A stretch of DNA of 64,000 nt. Origin: Exiguobacterium aestuarii. Its GTDB lineage: Bacteria; Bacillota; Bacilli; Exiguobacteriales; Exiguobacteriaceae. The first letter of the stretch is position 1; every line of letters begins with the position of its first letter. Location: contig NZ_JAIVAC010000002.1 of the NCBI RefSeq assembly GCF_020171655.1, positions 186,001 through 250,000 on the forward strand. The letters are read 5' to 3'. Below, in pieces: positions 9,049 to 18,800 of this stretch. The translations under genes and the position numbers were made by a program. A model generated the notes under the pieces. The model did not search any database. It was not told where the DNA came from and worked only from the letters and a program-made list of their open reading frames with translations.

Positions 9049-9438
9049 ATGCTTCACCATGTCGAACTATACGTATCCAACCTAGATGACAGTATACGCG
9101 CTTGGGAATGGCTTCTCTGTGACCAGCTAGCGTACACGCTCTACCAATCGTGGCCAGAAGGTCGAAGCTATCGTTACGGCGATACATATATCGTGTTCGT
9201 TCAGACAGAGGAAGACCACCTTACTCCGTCCTACCATCGAAAAAAGACCGGACTCAATCACTTGGCGTTTCATGCCTCATCGCTCGCACAACTAGAAGAA
9301 ATCCGACAGCAACTCACGTCACACGGTTTTCGTGAATTGTATGCTGACCGCTTCCCTCACGCAGGGGGTTCGAACTATACAGCACTGTTTTTTGAAGACC
9401 CAGACCGCATCAAAGTTGAACTCGTGGCAACGATGTGA
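9049..9438 (+). CDS. VOC (glyoxalase/bleomycin-resistance) family protein
   Basis: This ~129-aa single-domain protein has the paired beta-alpha-beta-beta-beta pattern of the VOC fold: MLHHVELYVSNLDDSIRAWEW, NHLAFHASS, and a C-terminal FFEDPDRIKVELV metal-ligand block. Likely metal ligands are His in LHHVEL, His in LNHLAF and Glu in KVEL. A GAAAGGA site favours the ATG at 9049 over the in-frame ATG at 9040. Substrate unknown: VOC members include glyoxalases, dioxygenases and resistance proteins. Confidence 0.8.
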   Translation: MLHHVELYVSNLDDSIRAWEWLLCDQLAYTLYQSWPEGRSYRYGDTYIVFVQTEEDHLTPSYHRKKTGLNHLAFHASSLAQLEEIRQQLTSHGFRELYADRFPHAGGSNYTALFFEDPDRIKVELVATM

Positions 9439-9465
9439 ACGGTTTCGTGAGAACTTCTTGAAAGT

Positions 9466-9483
9466 TTGTGAAAACAATTGCAA
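9466..9483 (+). promoter_or_regulatory. candidate Rex (redox) operator upstream of the FNT gene
   Basis: TTGTGAA-N4-ATTGCAA has one perfect half of the Rex consensus TTGTGAA-N4-TTCACAA and a weak second half (4 of 7). In Bacillus subtilis Rex represses ywcJ, a member of the same transporter family, which makes the site plausible. It lies about 50 nt before the start codon. Confidence 0.4.
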
Positions 9484-9531
9484 ACTTTATGGCAACCTCC
9501 TAGACTGAAAATGTCTAAAGGAGGTCTTCTT

Positions 9532-10332
9532 ATGGAAAAACAAGTCATCGACTATATGGAAGAAGCCGCATTTAAAAAATCGTCATTGCTTCAGCAATCA
9601 TTTTCGCAATACATGTTACGTTCGATTATCGCTGGGTTTTTGATTGGGATCGGGGTCGTCTTCTCGTTCACGGTCGGAAACATGTTTATCGACGTTCCAG
9701 GAACGATGCTCATCGCCGGTGCCAGCTTCTCGGTCGCGCTCGTTTTCATCGTCTGGATGGGGGGAGAACTGTTTACGAGTAACACGATGTATCTCTACAC
9801 CGGGGCAAAACGAGGTCGTGTCGCCTGGTTAGACTTAGCAAAAATATGGGGACTCAGTTGGTTCGGTAATTTGATTGGTGCCCTCATCCTGTCCTTACTC
9901 GTCATCGGCGCTCACAGTATGGGCGAAGTGACAGGTGATCATTTACTCTCCGTCGTCGCCGCGAAAAAAATCGGTGGAGATGCCCTCGCGATTTTCCTGA
10001 AAGGCATCCTATGCAACGTGCTCGTCTGTTTGGCCATCTTCATGCCGCTCAAAACAAATAACGACGTCGCGAAGATTATGCTGACGATGATTCCAGTCGT
10101 CGTATTTTTTGCCGCCGGATTCGAGCACTCGATTGCGAACATGGGCGTTTTTGCCCTTGCGCTCCACTATGTACCGTCGGACCTCATCACCTTCAGCGGT
10201 GCTCTTTACAATCTATTTTTCGCTACACTCGGTAATATTGTCGGTGGTGCGTTGTTCGTCGCTGGAAGTTACTTATATTTGAATAAATCGGAGGCGGAAC
10301 AAGCCGTCAAACCGATGCGTCATCACGCATAA
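9532..10332 (+). CDS. formate/nitrite transporter family channel
   Basis: FNT proteins are pentameric channels for formate, nitrite or hydrosulfide in the cytoplasmic membrane. This 266-aa protein shows six hydrophobic segments and family landmarks: GNLIGALILSLL, the KGILCNVLVCLAIF block and FEHSIANMG. The ATG at 9532 is preceded by a perfect AAAGGAGG, so the in-frame ATG at 9478 is not used. It is closest in type to YwcJ/NirC. It is a single-gene unit with a strong terminator. The neighbouring Rex-like site suggests expression when NADH is high. Confidence 0.9.
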   Translation: MEKQVIDYMEEAAFKKSSLLQQSFSQYMLRSIIAGFLIGIGVVFSFTVGNMFIDVPGTMLIAGASFSVALVFIVWMGGELFTSNTMYLYTGAKRGRVAWLDLAKIWGLSWFGNLIGALILSLLVIGAHSMGEVTGDHLLSVVAAKKIGGDALAIFLKGILCNVLVCLAIFMPLKTNNDVAKIMLTMIPVVVFFAAGFEHSIANMGVFALALHYVPSDLITFSGALYNLFFATLGNIVGGALFVAGSYLYLNKSEAEQAVKPMRHHA

Positions 10333-10337
10333 AAAAG

Positions 10338-10366
10338 ACAGGGACCCCGATTAGCAGGGTCCCTGT
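10338..10366. terminator. bidirectional terminator
   Basis: ACAGGGACCC/GGGTCCCTGT is a perfect 10-bp stem with a 9-nt loop between the convergent transporter genes, with A runs and T-rich sequence on its two sides. Confidence 0.85.
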
Positions 10367-10383
10367 TTGTTGCATTTCACGAA

Positions 10384-11856
10384 TTAAGATTTTGAAGAAT
10401 CAGCAGCGGCTGCTTGAACAGAACCTTGTGCCACTTCGTCTTCTTCCACGTCCCAGCACTCTGTGTTCTCGATACCGAGTTTGCGGGCAGAGAAGCGTGG
10501 GTTGAGACCTTGAGCACGTTGCTCTTCGTAGTCTTTAAGAACTTTGAAGGCAACGCCACCGAGCAATGTGATTGCCGCGATGTTGATCAATGTCATTCCT
10601 GCCATGAAGAGGTCAGCGAGGCTCCATACGAATCCGAGGCTTGCGACCGCTCCGATGAAGACGAATGCCATTGTTGCAAGACGGAATCCGAGGACTGCAC
10701 CTTTGCTCTTCTTGATGAATTCGATGTTCGTTTCACCGTAGTAGTAGCTTCCTGCGATTGAGCTGAATGCGAACAAGAAGACGCTGACGGCGATGAATGC
10801 TGGAGCAAGTGCACCGATTTGTTCTGTCAAAGCGTTTTGAAGAAGGACGATCCCTTCACCGTTCCCTGAAGCATAGCTGTCTGAGAGAAGGATGATTGCT
10901 GCAGTTGCCGTACAAACAATCAACGTATCCAAGAAGACACCGAGCGCTTGAAGGAAACCTTGTTTCGCTGGGTGCGATACTTCAGCTGCTGCTGCTGCGT
11001 TTGGTGCAGAACCCATACCAGCTTCGTTCGAGAAGAGTCCACGACGGACACCCATTGAGATTGCAGCACCGATTGAACCACCGACCGCTTCGTCTAAACC
11101 AAATGCGCTTTGGAAGATCATCGCGAACACAGCTGGAAGTTCAGCGAAGTTTACAACAACAACGTAGAGTGCGATTGCAAGGTACAAGACAGCCATGACA
11201 GGTACGACGATTGCCGAGAAGTTCGCGACACGTTGTACACCACCAAAGATGACGAGACCAGTAAGGACGACTAAGACTGCTCCACCGATGACTGCATCGA
11301 CGCCGAACGCGTTATCGAATGCTGCAGCGATTGTGTTCGATTGAACTGAGTTGAAGATGAGACCAAATGTGACGGCGATGAGAACCGCGAATACGATTCC
11401 GAGTGCACGGTTGTTCAATCCTTTTTCGATGTAGTAAGCCGGACCACCACGGTACGCAACATCGTCTTTCACTTTGTATACTTGAGCGAGTGTGCTTTCA
11501 ATCATGGCCGTTGCTCCACCGAGAAGGGCAACAATCCACATCCAGAAGACCGCTCCCGGTCCACCGAGTGTGACGGCTACCGTAACCCCTGCAAGGTTAC
11601 CTGTACCGATACGAGTCGCAGCACCGATGAAGAATGATTTCATTGGTGTGATACTCTTTCCATCTTTTGCTGGCGTCACGTCCGATTTATCTGTAATCGT
11701 ACGGAACATTTCTTTTAAGTAACGGAACTGCATAAATCGTGTTCTGACCGTGAAGTAGATCCCGGCTCCGACGAGCACGGCGATCAATACGTACGACCAT
11801 AAGATGTTGTTCAAAAAGTCGACGCTTCCCTGTAACATACCTTGAATCGCTTCCAT
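10384..11856 (-). CDS. sodium:alanine symporter (AGCS family)
   Basis: This 490-aa transporter has about ten hydrophobic segments and AGCS signatures: GPGAVFWMWI, GMGSAPNAAAAA, NLAGVTVAV and the IGTGN motif. AGCS proteins import alanine or glycine with Na+. It is AlsT-like. The ATG at 11856 is preceded by GGGAGGAACTTATTC; the 28 extra upstream codons in the open frame are discarded. The soluble tail (YEEQRAQGLNP..., ENTECWDVEEDE) is longer than in many homologues. A cre-like site about 160 nt upstream suggests carbon catabolite control. Confidence 0.9.
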   Translation of the reverse strand: MEAIQGMLQGSVDFLNNILWSYVLIAVLVGAGIYFTVRTRFMQFRYLKEMFRTITDKSDVTPAKDGKSITPMKSFFIGAATRIGTGNLAGVTVAVTLGGPGAVFWMWIVALLGGATAMIESTLAQVYKVKDDVAYRGGPAYYIEKGLNNRALGIVFAVLIAVTFGLIFNSVQSNTIAAAFDNAFGVDAVIGGAVLVVLTGLVIFGGVQRVANFSAIVVPVMAVLYLAIALYVVVVNFAELPAVFAMIFQSAFGLDEAVGGSIGAAISMGVRRGLFSNEAGMGSAPNAAAAAEVSHPAKQGFLQALGVFLDTLIVCTATAAIILLSDSYASGNGEGIVLLQNALTEQIGALAPAFIAVSVFLFAFSSIAGSYYYGETNIEFIKKSKGAVLGFRLATMAFVFIGAVASLGFVWSLADLFMAGMTLINIAAITLLGGVAFKVLKDYEEQRAQGLNPRFSARKLGIENTECWDVEEDEVAQGSVQAAAADSSKS

Positions 11857-12015
11857 GAATAAGTTCCTCCCTGTTGTGTGAATCTGAAGTTGAGAATTTT
11901 TATGATGTCTTAGTTCTGAATTATACAAAGATTCTGACAATTAGCAATAATTTTTTTATAGGTGATTTCACTCTTTTTTCACATCAACTAAGCAAGACTC
12001 CTTATTTACAAGCAC

Positions 12016-12029
12016 TTAAAGCGCTTACA
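12016..12029 (-). promoter_or_regulatory. cre-like CcpA site upstream of the alanine symporter
   Basis: Read on the minus strand, TGTAAGCGCTTTAA matches the cre consensus TGWAARCGYTWNCW at 13 of 14 positions. It sits in an A+T-rich promoter region. Confidence 0.55.
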
Positions 12030-12090
12030 TAAAAATGTTTAGAAATATTAAATCATGATTAAATTCATTTATGATGAAACGCATATTCAA

Positions 12091-12121
12091 AAAAACAGCC
12101 ACTCTTTTCGAGTAGCTGTCG
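12091..12121 (-). terminator. terminator of the ywbE operon
   Basis: An imperfect hairpin (ACAGCCACTC/GAGTAGCTGT) follows the small basic gene on the minus strand and runs into a T tract read from the A run at its left edge. Confidence 0.7.
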
Positions 12122-12123
12122 TC

Positions 12124-12291
12124 TTAAATACCAGTACGTTTCTTCTGGTTATTTGGTTTTTTCGTCAATTGGCTCGTCAACGGTTTTTGTTTTGTACCAT
12201 GTAAACCCGTCGGAACCTTTGTCTGGTTCTGTTTCTTTTCTGCCAGCTTTTGTTTCATCGCTTCTTGAAAAGATAGTTTTTTCTCACTCAT
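12124..12291 (-). CDS. small basic protein, 55 aa, downstream of ywbE
   Basis: The frame reads MSEKKLSFQEAMKQKLAEKK and continues Lys/Gln/Thr-rich to a TAA. It has 55 residues, strongly basic and low in hydrophobic residues, so probably disordered or nucleic-acid-binding. Its ribosome site GGAGGTGAG lies inside the last codons of the upstream ywbE gene, and its ATG begins 1 nt after that stop, a clear case of translational coupling. No known family is recognised. Confidence 0.6.
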   Translation of the reverse strand: MSEKKLSFQEAMKQKLAEKKQNQTKVPTGLHGTKQKPLTSQLTKKPNNQKKRTGI

Positions 12292-12292
12292 C

Positions 12293-12496
12293 TTACTCAC
12301 CTCCAGCTTCGATCACTTTCACACGACCGACCTGTCCATCGCTCAAACGCACTTTGATTCCGTGCGGATGACGTGGCGAGTTCGTCAATATATCTTGAAC
12401 GACGCCTTTCGTCAGCTTCCCGCTTCGTTGATCTTGTTTCAAAACGATTTGGACATGGAGTCCTGGGCGAATGTCAGCACGTTTCGTTCCATCCAT
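12293..12496 (-). CDS. ywbE: YwbE family protein
   Basis: YwbE proteins are ~65-aa soluble proteins of unknown function, widespread in Bacillota and some other bacteria. The sequence shows the family hallmark I.PGL.V.IVLK.DQR.GKLT.G.V..ILTNS..HPHGIKV.L..G..GRV. The ATG at 12496 follows GAAAGGGG; the nine extra upstream codons are not needed. It is translationally coupled to the small basic gene downstream. Confidence 0.85.
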   Translation of the reverse strand: MDGTKRADIRPGLHVQIVLKQDQRSGKLTKGVVQDILTNSPRHPHGIKVRLSDGQVGRVKVIEAGGE

Positions 12497-12553
12497 ACCC
12501 GACACCCCTTTCCATTTAGTCAACCTCTATCATATGCTCTTTTCCCTTATTTG

Positions 12554-12892
12554 TCACAGCCTATTCCAGATCCCGATTTGTCGCATCGGTTCCGTCATGT
12601 AACTTTGATCGGTCTGTAGCGTCTTCTTCGGAAGGGAGGTATGAAACATAATACGTACTCCCCGATGTGAGAAGATGACGTCCATGACCTCGTTTTCGTC
12701 TATATCGCGAAGTGTCGCTGTTCCTTGAAGAGCATGAAAAGCTTCCGCGAACGCTTCCGCAAAGCTGAGATACGCTGTCACGGATGTCGCCATACGGCTT
12801 TGATCAATCTTCAAGGTTAATCGTTCACGATTGGCACTTTCGATTACGATCTGTACGGTATCATTCCCATCCGAAAATTCGATCGTATGCAT
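12554..12892 (-). CDS. hypothetical protein, 112 aa
   Basis: This is a soluble, mixed alpha/beta protein beginning MHTIEFSDGNDTVQIV, with a helical alanine-rich centre (FAEAFAEAFHALQG) and a beta-rich C-terminal half. GAGGTG with 8-nt spacing selects the ATG at 12892; an in-frame ATG at 12910 is possible. It lies downstream of the alpha-glucosidase terminator, so it probably has its own promoter or depends on read-through. No family recognised. Confidence 0.6.
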   Translation of the reverse strand: MHTIEFSDGNDTVQIVIESANRERLTLKIDQSRMATSVTAYLSFAEAFAEAFHALQGTATLRDIDENEVMDVIFSHRGVRIMFHTSLPKKTLQTDQSYMTEPMRQIGIWNRL

Positions 12893-12911
12893 CCTCACCA
12901 CACCTCTCATT

Positions 12912-12945
12912 CAAAAGAGGTACCCTCCTCAGAAGGTACCCCTCT
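12912..12945 (-). terminator. terminator of the alpha-glucosidase gene
   Basis: On the minus strand AGAGGGGTACC pairs with GGTACCTCT, followed by TTTT, directly after the stop codon. Confidence 0.8.
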
Positions 12946-12946
12946 A

Positions 12947-14638
12947 TCATAAACGATATAACCGCGCTGCGAATGGTCGAAGCATGAATGTCTCGGTATC
13001 AATCGTCTCCGGATCGATTTCATTCGTCATGACAAGCGTCGCACCCGCAATCTCCGGAATGGTCACTTCTGCCGGATTCGCAGTCAAGTTGACGACCACG
13101 AAGAATCGATTGTTCTCAAATGTACGTTCGTAGACAAAGGCCTGCTTATGCTCTGGCAAGACATCACGATAACGACCGTACGTAAACGTATCTTCGGCCC
13201 GGCGAAGACGAATCATTTCCTTGTAGAACGAGAGAATCGAGTGCTGATCGTTTCGCTGTGCCTCAACGTTGAGTGTCTCATACTCTTCGTGAATCGGCAT
13301 CCATGGGGTTGTCGTCGAGAAACCGGCATGCGGTGACGCATCCCATTGAATCGGCGTTCGCACGTTATCACGGGATGTGCCCCATACTTGCTGCATCGAG
13401 TCGACTTCACTCATCCCGTTCGCAATCCGTTCGAAGTATTCATTCTTCGTCGCGACATCATCGTAGTCATGGATGGATGGAAGCGGTACGTTCTTCATCC
13501 CAATCTCTTGTCCTTGGTAAATGAACGGCGTCCCGTGCATAAAGAAGTACATCATCGCGAGCGCAGTCGCACTCTCCCGCCAATAATGATGCTCATCCCC
13601 AACGAGCGAGACCGCCCGCACCATGTCATGGTTTTCAATATATAGCGCGTTCCAACCCGTCTCACGTAAACCTTGTTGCCACTTATCGAAGATTCGTTTC
13701 AACTCGACGACATCGAGTGGGGCCAGACGTGACCGCCGCATAATGTCGACATGGTCAAAATGAAACGCCATATTCATTGCGCCGTTTTCTGGACCCATCC
13801 AAAGATCTGCTGCTTCCGGCTCAATCCCGTTCGTTTCACCGACCGTCATAATATCGTATTTCGAGAACGTTTCCCGTTTCATCTCTTGAAGATAGTCATG
13901 GATGCCGTCGATATTCGAGTACATCGAGAACGCCGTGACGACCGGCTTGCCGTCCGGTGATGGAAGCATCGTTCCCGTTGGCATCTTTTTAATGTGACTG
14001 ATCGCATCGACGCGGAATCCGTCCACCCCTTTATCGAGCCACCAGTTAATCATGTCATAGATGGCCGTTCGAACTTCACGGTTCTCCCAGTTCAGATCCG
14101 GTTGCTTCTTCGAGAAGACGTGTAAGTAGTATTGATCGGTCTTTTTATCGTATTCCCAAGCAGAGCCACCAAAGATACTTGCCCAGTTGCTCGGTGGCGC
14201 ACCGTCTTTTCCGTCTCGCCAAATGTACCAATCCCGTTTTGGATTATCTTTAGAGCTTTTCGATTCAAGGAACCACGGATGCTCATCCGATGTATGATTG
14301 ACGACGAGGTCGAGCAACAGTTTCATGCCACGTGCATGTACGGCCTCTAATAGCGCATCGAAATCTTCCATTGTTCCGAACTCTTCCATAATGTCTTGAT
14401 AGTCACTAATATCATATCCGTTGTCATCGTTTGGCGACTTATACATCGGACAAATCCAAATCACGTCAATGCCAAGGTCTTCTAAGTAATCGAGCTTTTC
14501 GATAATCCCACGTAAATCCCCGATTCCATCCCCATTCGAATCTTTGAAACTTCGTGGATAGATTTGATAGGCAATCGCCTCTTTCCACCATACGCGACTC
14601 ACTTCTGTTTGTTTTGTTTGGCTGAACAACGTCTCCAT
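12947..14638 (-). CDS. alpha-glucosidase / oligo-1,6-glucosidase (GH13)
   Basis: This cytosolic GH13 enzyme hydrolyses the alpha-1,4 or alpha-1,6 bonds of short malto- or isomaltooligosaccharides. The 563-aa length is typical. The four GH13 regions are present: DLVVNHTS, GFRVDAI with nucleophile Asp211, VGETNG with acid/base Glu268, and ENHDMVR with Asp338. The early YQIYPRSFKDSNGDGIGDL block, a Ca-binding-like loop, is the usual start of oligo-1,6-glucosidase (MalL/GH13_31) types. Region IV reads NHDMVR rather than the common NHDQPR, so linkage preference should not be assumed. An extended -10 promoter overlapped by a cre site lies upstream. Confidence 0.9.
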   Translation of the reverse strand: METLFSQTKQTEVSRVWWKEAIAYQIYPRSFKDSNGDGIGDLRGIIEKLDYLEDLGIDVIWICPMYKSPNDDNGYDISDYQDIMEEFGTMEDFDALLEAVHARGMKLLLDLVVNHTSDEHPWFLESKSSKDNPKRDWYIWRDGKDGAPPSNWASIFGGSAWEYDKKTDQYYLHVFSKKQPDLNWENREVRTAIYDMINWWLDKGVDGFRVDAISHIKKMPTGTMLPSPDGKPVVTAFSMYSNIDGIHDYLQEMKRETFSKYDIMTVGETNGIEPEAADLWMGPENGAMNMAFHFDHVDIMRRSRLAPLDVVELKRIFDKWQQGLRETGWNALYIENHDMVRAVSLVGDEHHYWRESATALAMMYFFMHGTPFIYQGQEIGMKNVPLPSIHDYDDVATKNEYFERIANGMSEVDSMQQVWGTSRDNVRTPIQWDASPHAGFSTTTPWMPIHEEYETLNVEAQRNDQHSILSFYKEMIRLRRAEDTFTYGRYRDVLPEHKQAFVYERTFENNRFFVVVNLTANPAEVTIPEIAGATLVMTNEIDPETIDTETFMLRPFAARLYRL

Positions 14639-14677
14639 ACGGCACGTGCCTCCTACAATAAGGTATGATTCACATCT

Positions 14678-14705
14678 ACCATAGCACTAGTGCAAGCGTT
14701 TGCAA
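14678..14705 (-). promoter_or_regulatory. sigma-A promoter with overlapping cre site (alpha-glucosidase)
   Basis: On the minus strand TTGCAA (-35), a 16-nt spacer and TGC-TATGGT (extended -10) form a promoter. The cre-like TGCAAGCGTTTGCA (plus-strand 14691-14704, 13 of 14 to consensus) covers its -35 and spacer, as expected for CcpA repression. Confidence 0.65.
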
Positions 14706-14730
14706 AGAATCAACTCACAAAAAATGCAGT

Positions 14731-15492
14731 TTACACTGCATTTGAATGAAGCGCCCCAACTTGTTCACAAAAAGTCGTGATGAGCTTCGATAAGTGTTTC
14801 CAATCATTGTCCATCGTCGCGACGTGATACGAGTTCGAGAGCACCGCATATTCTTTTGTACCTTGCAATTGATCGAACAACCAAATCGAATCGGTCGGTG
14901 GCACGACGTTGTCGACTGCCGAATGGATGACATATGTCGGCACATCAACCGACCCGACGTGCGGGCGTACCTCGTCAATTAACGCCAGCAATTCCCGAAT
15001 CGCCTTTGTCGGCACGCGGTCGTAGACAATCTCGTATACATCCTCTGCTAGAATGTCGGGCGCGTCTTCATCGATGAATCGACACTCGGTATCTGACGCA
15101 TGACACGCATACCCAGGTACGGACAAGGCTGCATTGATTGTGACGATAGCATCAGCCTTTTCTTCAAGCGCAGCTTTGAGCGCTAGCGTCCCGCCCATTG
15201 ATTGACCGACGACGATGACCGTCCGACACGACTCGCGCAATCGTTCGATGCCCTCGATGACACTCTTGTACCAACATCGATGCGTTGAACATCGAAAATC
15301 TTCTGGATCTGTCCCATGCCCTTTCAAACGTGGAGCATACACCGTAAAGCCTTGTTTCATCAGTTCAATCCCAACGTCTTGCACACTCTGAGGCGTTCCA
15401 TTGAATCCGTGACAAAGCAAAATACCAATTTCGTTTCCTTCATAATAAAATGCGCCTGCTCCAGGAATGACTGGATAGTTGATTGCTCTCAT
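14731..15492 (-). CDS. alpha/beta-hydrolase carboxylesterase (Est30-like)
   Basis: This 253-aa cytosolic esterase has the complete catalytic triad: Ser98 in GQSMGG, Asp194 in SAVDNVVPP and His223 in NSYHVATMDND. The oxyanion region is CHGFNGTP. The length and the order LLCHGF, YAPRLKGHG, GQSMGG match the monoacylglycerol-lipase/Est30 carboxylesterases of Bacilli, which cleave short acyl esters. It starts at an ATG behind AAAAAAGGAGGCAGT and has its own transcription unit. It is unusually cysteine-rich for the group (positions 27, 68, 73, 89, 130, 137). Natural substrate unknown. Confidence 0.85.
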   Translation of the reverse strand: MRAINYPVIPGAGAFYYEGNEIGILLCHGFNGTPQSVQDVGIELMKQGFTVYAPRLKGHGTDPEDFRCSTHRCWYKSVIEGIERLRESCRTVIVVGQSMGGTLALKAALEEKADAIVTINAALSVPGYACHASDTECRFIDEDAPDILAEDVYEIVYDRVPTKAIRELLALIDEVRPHVGSVDVPTYVIHSAVDNVVPPTDSIWLFDQLQGTKEYAVLSNSYHVATMDNDWKHLSKLITTFCEQVGALHSNAV

Positions 15493-15868
15493 TACTGCCT
15501 CCTTTTTTAATTCCCACTTAACCGATACAATTAATTCGTATTAGAAGAGTGTAAAAGTTATCGACCCAACCGTCAAGTTCTTCATGTTTCGTTTACCTTG
15601 TCATCAAACTGTAATCATAACTTCGTATTTAGTGGATTGAGTTCTGACGTCCGCTTGGTTATGTTTAACATGTAGTTAAAAACTTGGGAAATGTGTTTGT
15701 CACTTTTGACAATACACGAATAATTTTTCAAGTGATTCGTTAAAAGGAAAGTAATGTAAGCGTTATCATGTTGTTTTTTGATAAAAAGGAGGGGTATTTA
15801 TACTCAATTTATGATGGTGCACAATGGGGAAATCGAATCACACAATTACATCTAAGGGAGACTTACAC
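15493..15868 (+). other. long intergenic control region upstream of the secreted nuclease
   Basis: This region has no gene of 30 or more codons. It holds a candidate promoter (TTGTCA at 15697, 16-nt spacer, AATAAT at 15719), whose -35 is part of the inverted repeat TTGTCA-CTTT-TGACAA. It also contains a perfect cre site and a strong AAAAAGGAGGGG at 15784-15794. A possible 14-codon leader frame (ATG 15811 to TAA 15853) has its stop overlapping the nuclease ribosome site. Confidence 0.55.
15755..15768 (+). promoter_or_regulatory. perfect cre site upstream of the secreted nuclease
   Basis: TGTAAGCGTTATCA matches TGWAARCGYTWNCW at all 14 positions. It lies downstream of the candidate -10, a position where CcpA blocks elongation or initiation. 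Confidence 0.65.
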
Positions 15869-18800
15869 ATGGGGAAACCAACACAATCATTTAAGGCAGT
15901 CACTGGACTCGCCTTGTCAGCAGGACTCATCGTCAGTAGCATGACGCCGATCGCGGCAAATGTACATGCCGAGACGTTGAATGCTTCAGACCTCTTCATC
16001 TCAGAGTATGTAGAAGGCTCAAGCAACAATAAAGCCATCGAGTTGTTTAACGGAACGAACGCGACGATCGACCTTTCTGCTTACAAAATTGAACTCTATT
16101 CAAACGGTGGCACAACTGCCGGAAACACATTGAATTTGACGGGAACACTCGCACCAGGAGCTACATATGTCATCGTGAACGGTAGTGCGTCAGACGCATT
16201 GAAAGCGAAATCGAATACAACGAGCGCTGTGACGAACTTCAACGGAGATGACACGATCGTCTTGAAAAAAGGAGACACTGTTCTCGATGTCTTCGGTCAA
16301 CTCGGTGTCGATCCGGGTACGAAATGGGGAACGACCGTCGCGACTGCCGACCAGTCACTCATCCGTAAAGATACGGTCACGCGTGGCGACAGTGACGGAA
16401 GCGATGCTTTCGATCCTGCTGTCGAATGGACATCGACACCACAAGACTCATTCGATAACCTCGGGGCGCATACGTTCCAAGGCGTCGAGTATGGCGATGG
16501 TGGCACGACGGAGCCACCTGCACCGATCACGCCGATTTCAATCGCGGACGCACGGACAAAAGCAGAAAATGAGACGGTCACTGTAAAAGGAGTCGTCACT
16601 GGAAAACTTGCGAACACAATCTCGATTCAAGATGCGACAGGCGGTCTTTCTATCCGTCCGACGTCCCTTGCGGTCAATGTCGGGGATGAAGTCGTCGTCA
16701 CAGGCGTCGTCGGTTCGTATCGTGAACTCCTGCAATTGAACAGCGCGGTCGTCGTCTCGAAACAAGCAGCAACGCTTCCTACTGCACAAGTAGTGACGGG
16801 AGAACAAATCAATGAAGACGTCGAGTCAGAACTCGTAACCGTCAACAATGTCACGCTCACAGGGAGCGGTCAAAACTTGACGGCGACGGACGGAACGAAA
16901 GAATTCATCGTTCGTGACGAGCGGGGCATCCTCGATTTACAGACGGATGTGAACTATTCATCCATCACAGGAATTGTTCAGCAGTTTGACGATGCTTATC
17001 AAATCATCCCGCGTGACCCAGCGGACACGGTCATCGATACGTCAGTCCTTCGCCCGGCCGTCGCAAAACCAGGTGCCGGAACGTTTGTCGGACCGCAAGA
17101 CGTCACACTCTCAACGACGACGGCAGATGCCGAGATTTTCTATACGCTCGACGGTTCAGATCCGGTAGAGAACGGGACTCGTTACGAAGGTTCGATTCGC
17201 ATCGAAAACTCGACGACACTGAAGACGGTCGTGAAAACAGGCGACACGTTCAGCGCTGTCTCGACGTTCTCATACAAGATCACAGATAAGATTCGCATTC
17301 ACGACATCCAAGGAGCGAACCATACGGCTCCAATGAACGGACAGACGGTTGAGGGCGTCGAAGGAATCGTCACGTCTACTTTCGTCTCGAGCGGGACGAC
17401 ATATTACTTCATCCAGACACCGGATGCTGAAGCCGACAACGATGCACGCACATCTGAAGGGATTGTCCTTTACGGTGGACGTTCAATCGCTGGTATTCAA
17501 GTCGGTGACCTCGTCAAGGTGAACGGGAAAGTGAGCGAATACGCGATTGAAGGATATAGCGATCGCCAACAGACGGACATGAAGATGACGCAAATCGATA
17601 CACGTAACGGAAAAGTCGAAGTCGTCGCGAGCGGTGTGACACTCCCGACTCCGATTACAATCGATGCTTCAAACCTACCGACAGAGTTTATCGATAGTGA
17701 TAACCTCGCTGTCTTCAACCCGGAGAAGGACGCGATTGACTTCTGGGAAAGCCTCGAAGGCATGCGCGTTCAAACGACCAACTTGAAATCAGTCGGACCA
17801 CAAGAATACGGTGACCTCGTGACCGTGCTCGAAGATACGCCAACGGAGACTTACAATGGTGGTGTCTTATTGAAAAAGAACGACGCAAACCCGGAGCGCA
17901 TTCAATTCCGTCTCGAACCGAACGCAGAAGCACGTGACTTCGATGTGGCGACAGGCGACCGTTTCAACGGACCAATCGTTGGTGTCGTCGGCTACTCATT
18001 CGGAAACTACAAGATTCAAGCGTCGCTCGAAGACATGAAAGCTGCCTTCGTCAAAGGGGATGCGCAGCGTGAGAAGACGTTCATCGAAGCAGAAGAAGAT
18101 CAATTGACGATTGCGTCTTACAACTTAGAAAACTTCTCGAACAACATTAAAGAAACATCAGATGAGAAGGCGCTCAAATTGGCAAAAGCATTCGTCAATG
18201 AATTGAACAGCCCTGACATCATCGGCGTAACAGAAGTACAGGACAACGATGGACAAGACAAAGGTGCGGGTTCTGCCGCTGATCAAAGCTATCAACGGTT
18301 GATCGACAACATCGTCGCTGTCGGCGGGAAAACGTATAAGTACGTCAACATCGACCCTGAGAACAACCAAGACGGTGGTGCGCCGGATGCCAACATTCGT
18401 GTCGGTTTCTTGTATGACCCTGCGCGTGTATCGTTGACGGATGGAATGCCTGCTGGTGACGCGACGACGGCAGTCGGATATGTTGACGGGAAGTTGACGC
18501 ACAACCCGGGACGTATCGACCCGACGAACGAAGCGTTCAATCGCTCACGTAAACCGTTGGCAGCTCAATTTGATTTCCAAGGTGAGAACGTGATTGTCAT
18601 CGCGAACCACTGGAACTCAAAAGGCGGCGATACTGGATTCTTCGGTTCACAACAGCCGGTCGTACTCGGAAGTGAAGTACAACGTAAGAAGATTGCACAA
18701 GTCGTCCACAACTTCGTGGCGGACGTGAAGACGAAAAACCCGGAAGCGAACGTTGTCGCACTCGGAGACTTTAACGATTTCGAATTCTCGGATGCGCTTC

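Noticed and set aside
9461-9488. AAAGTTTG/CAAACTTT inverted repeat as a terminator of the VOC gene
   Set aside because: There is no T run after it; it overlaps the candidate Rex site instead.
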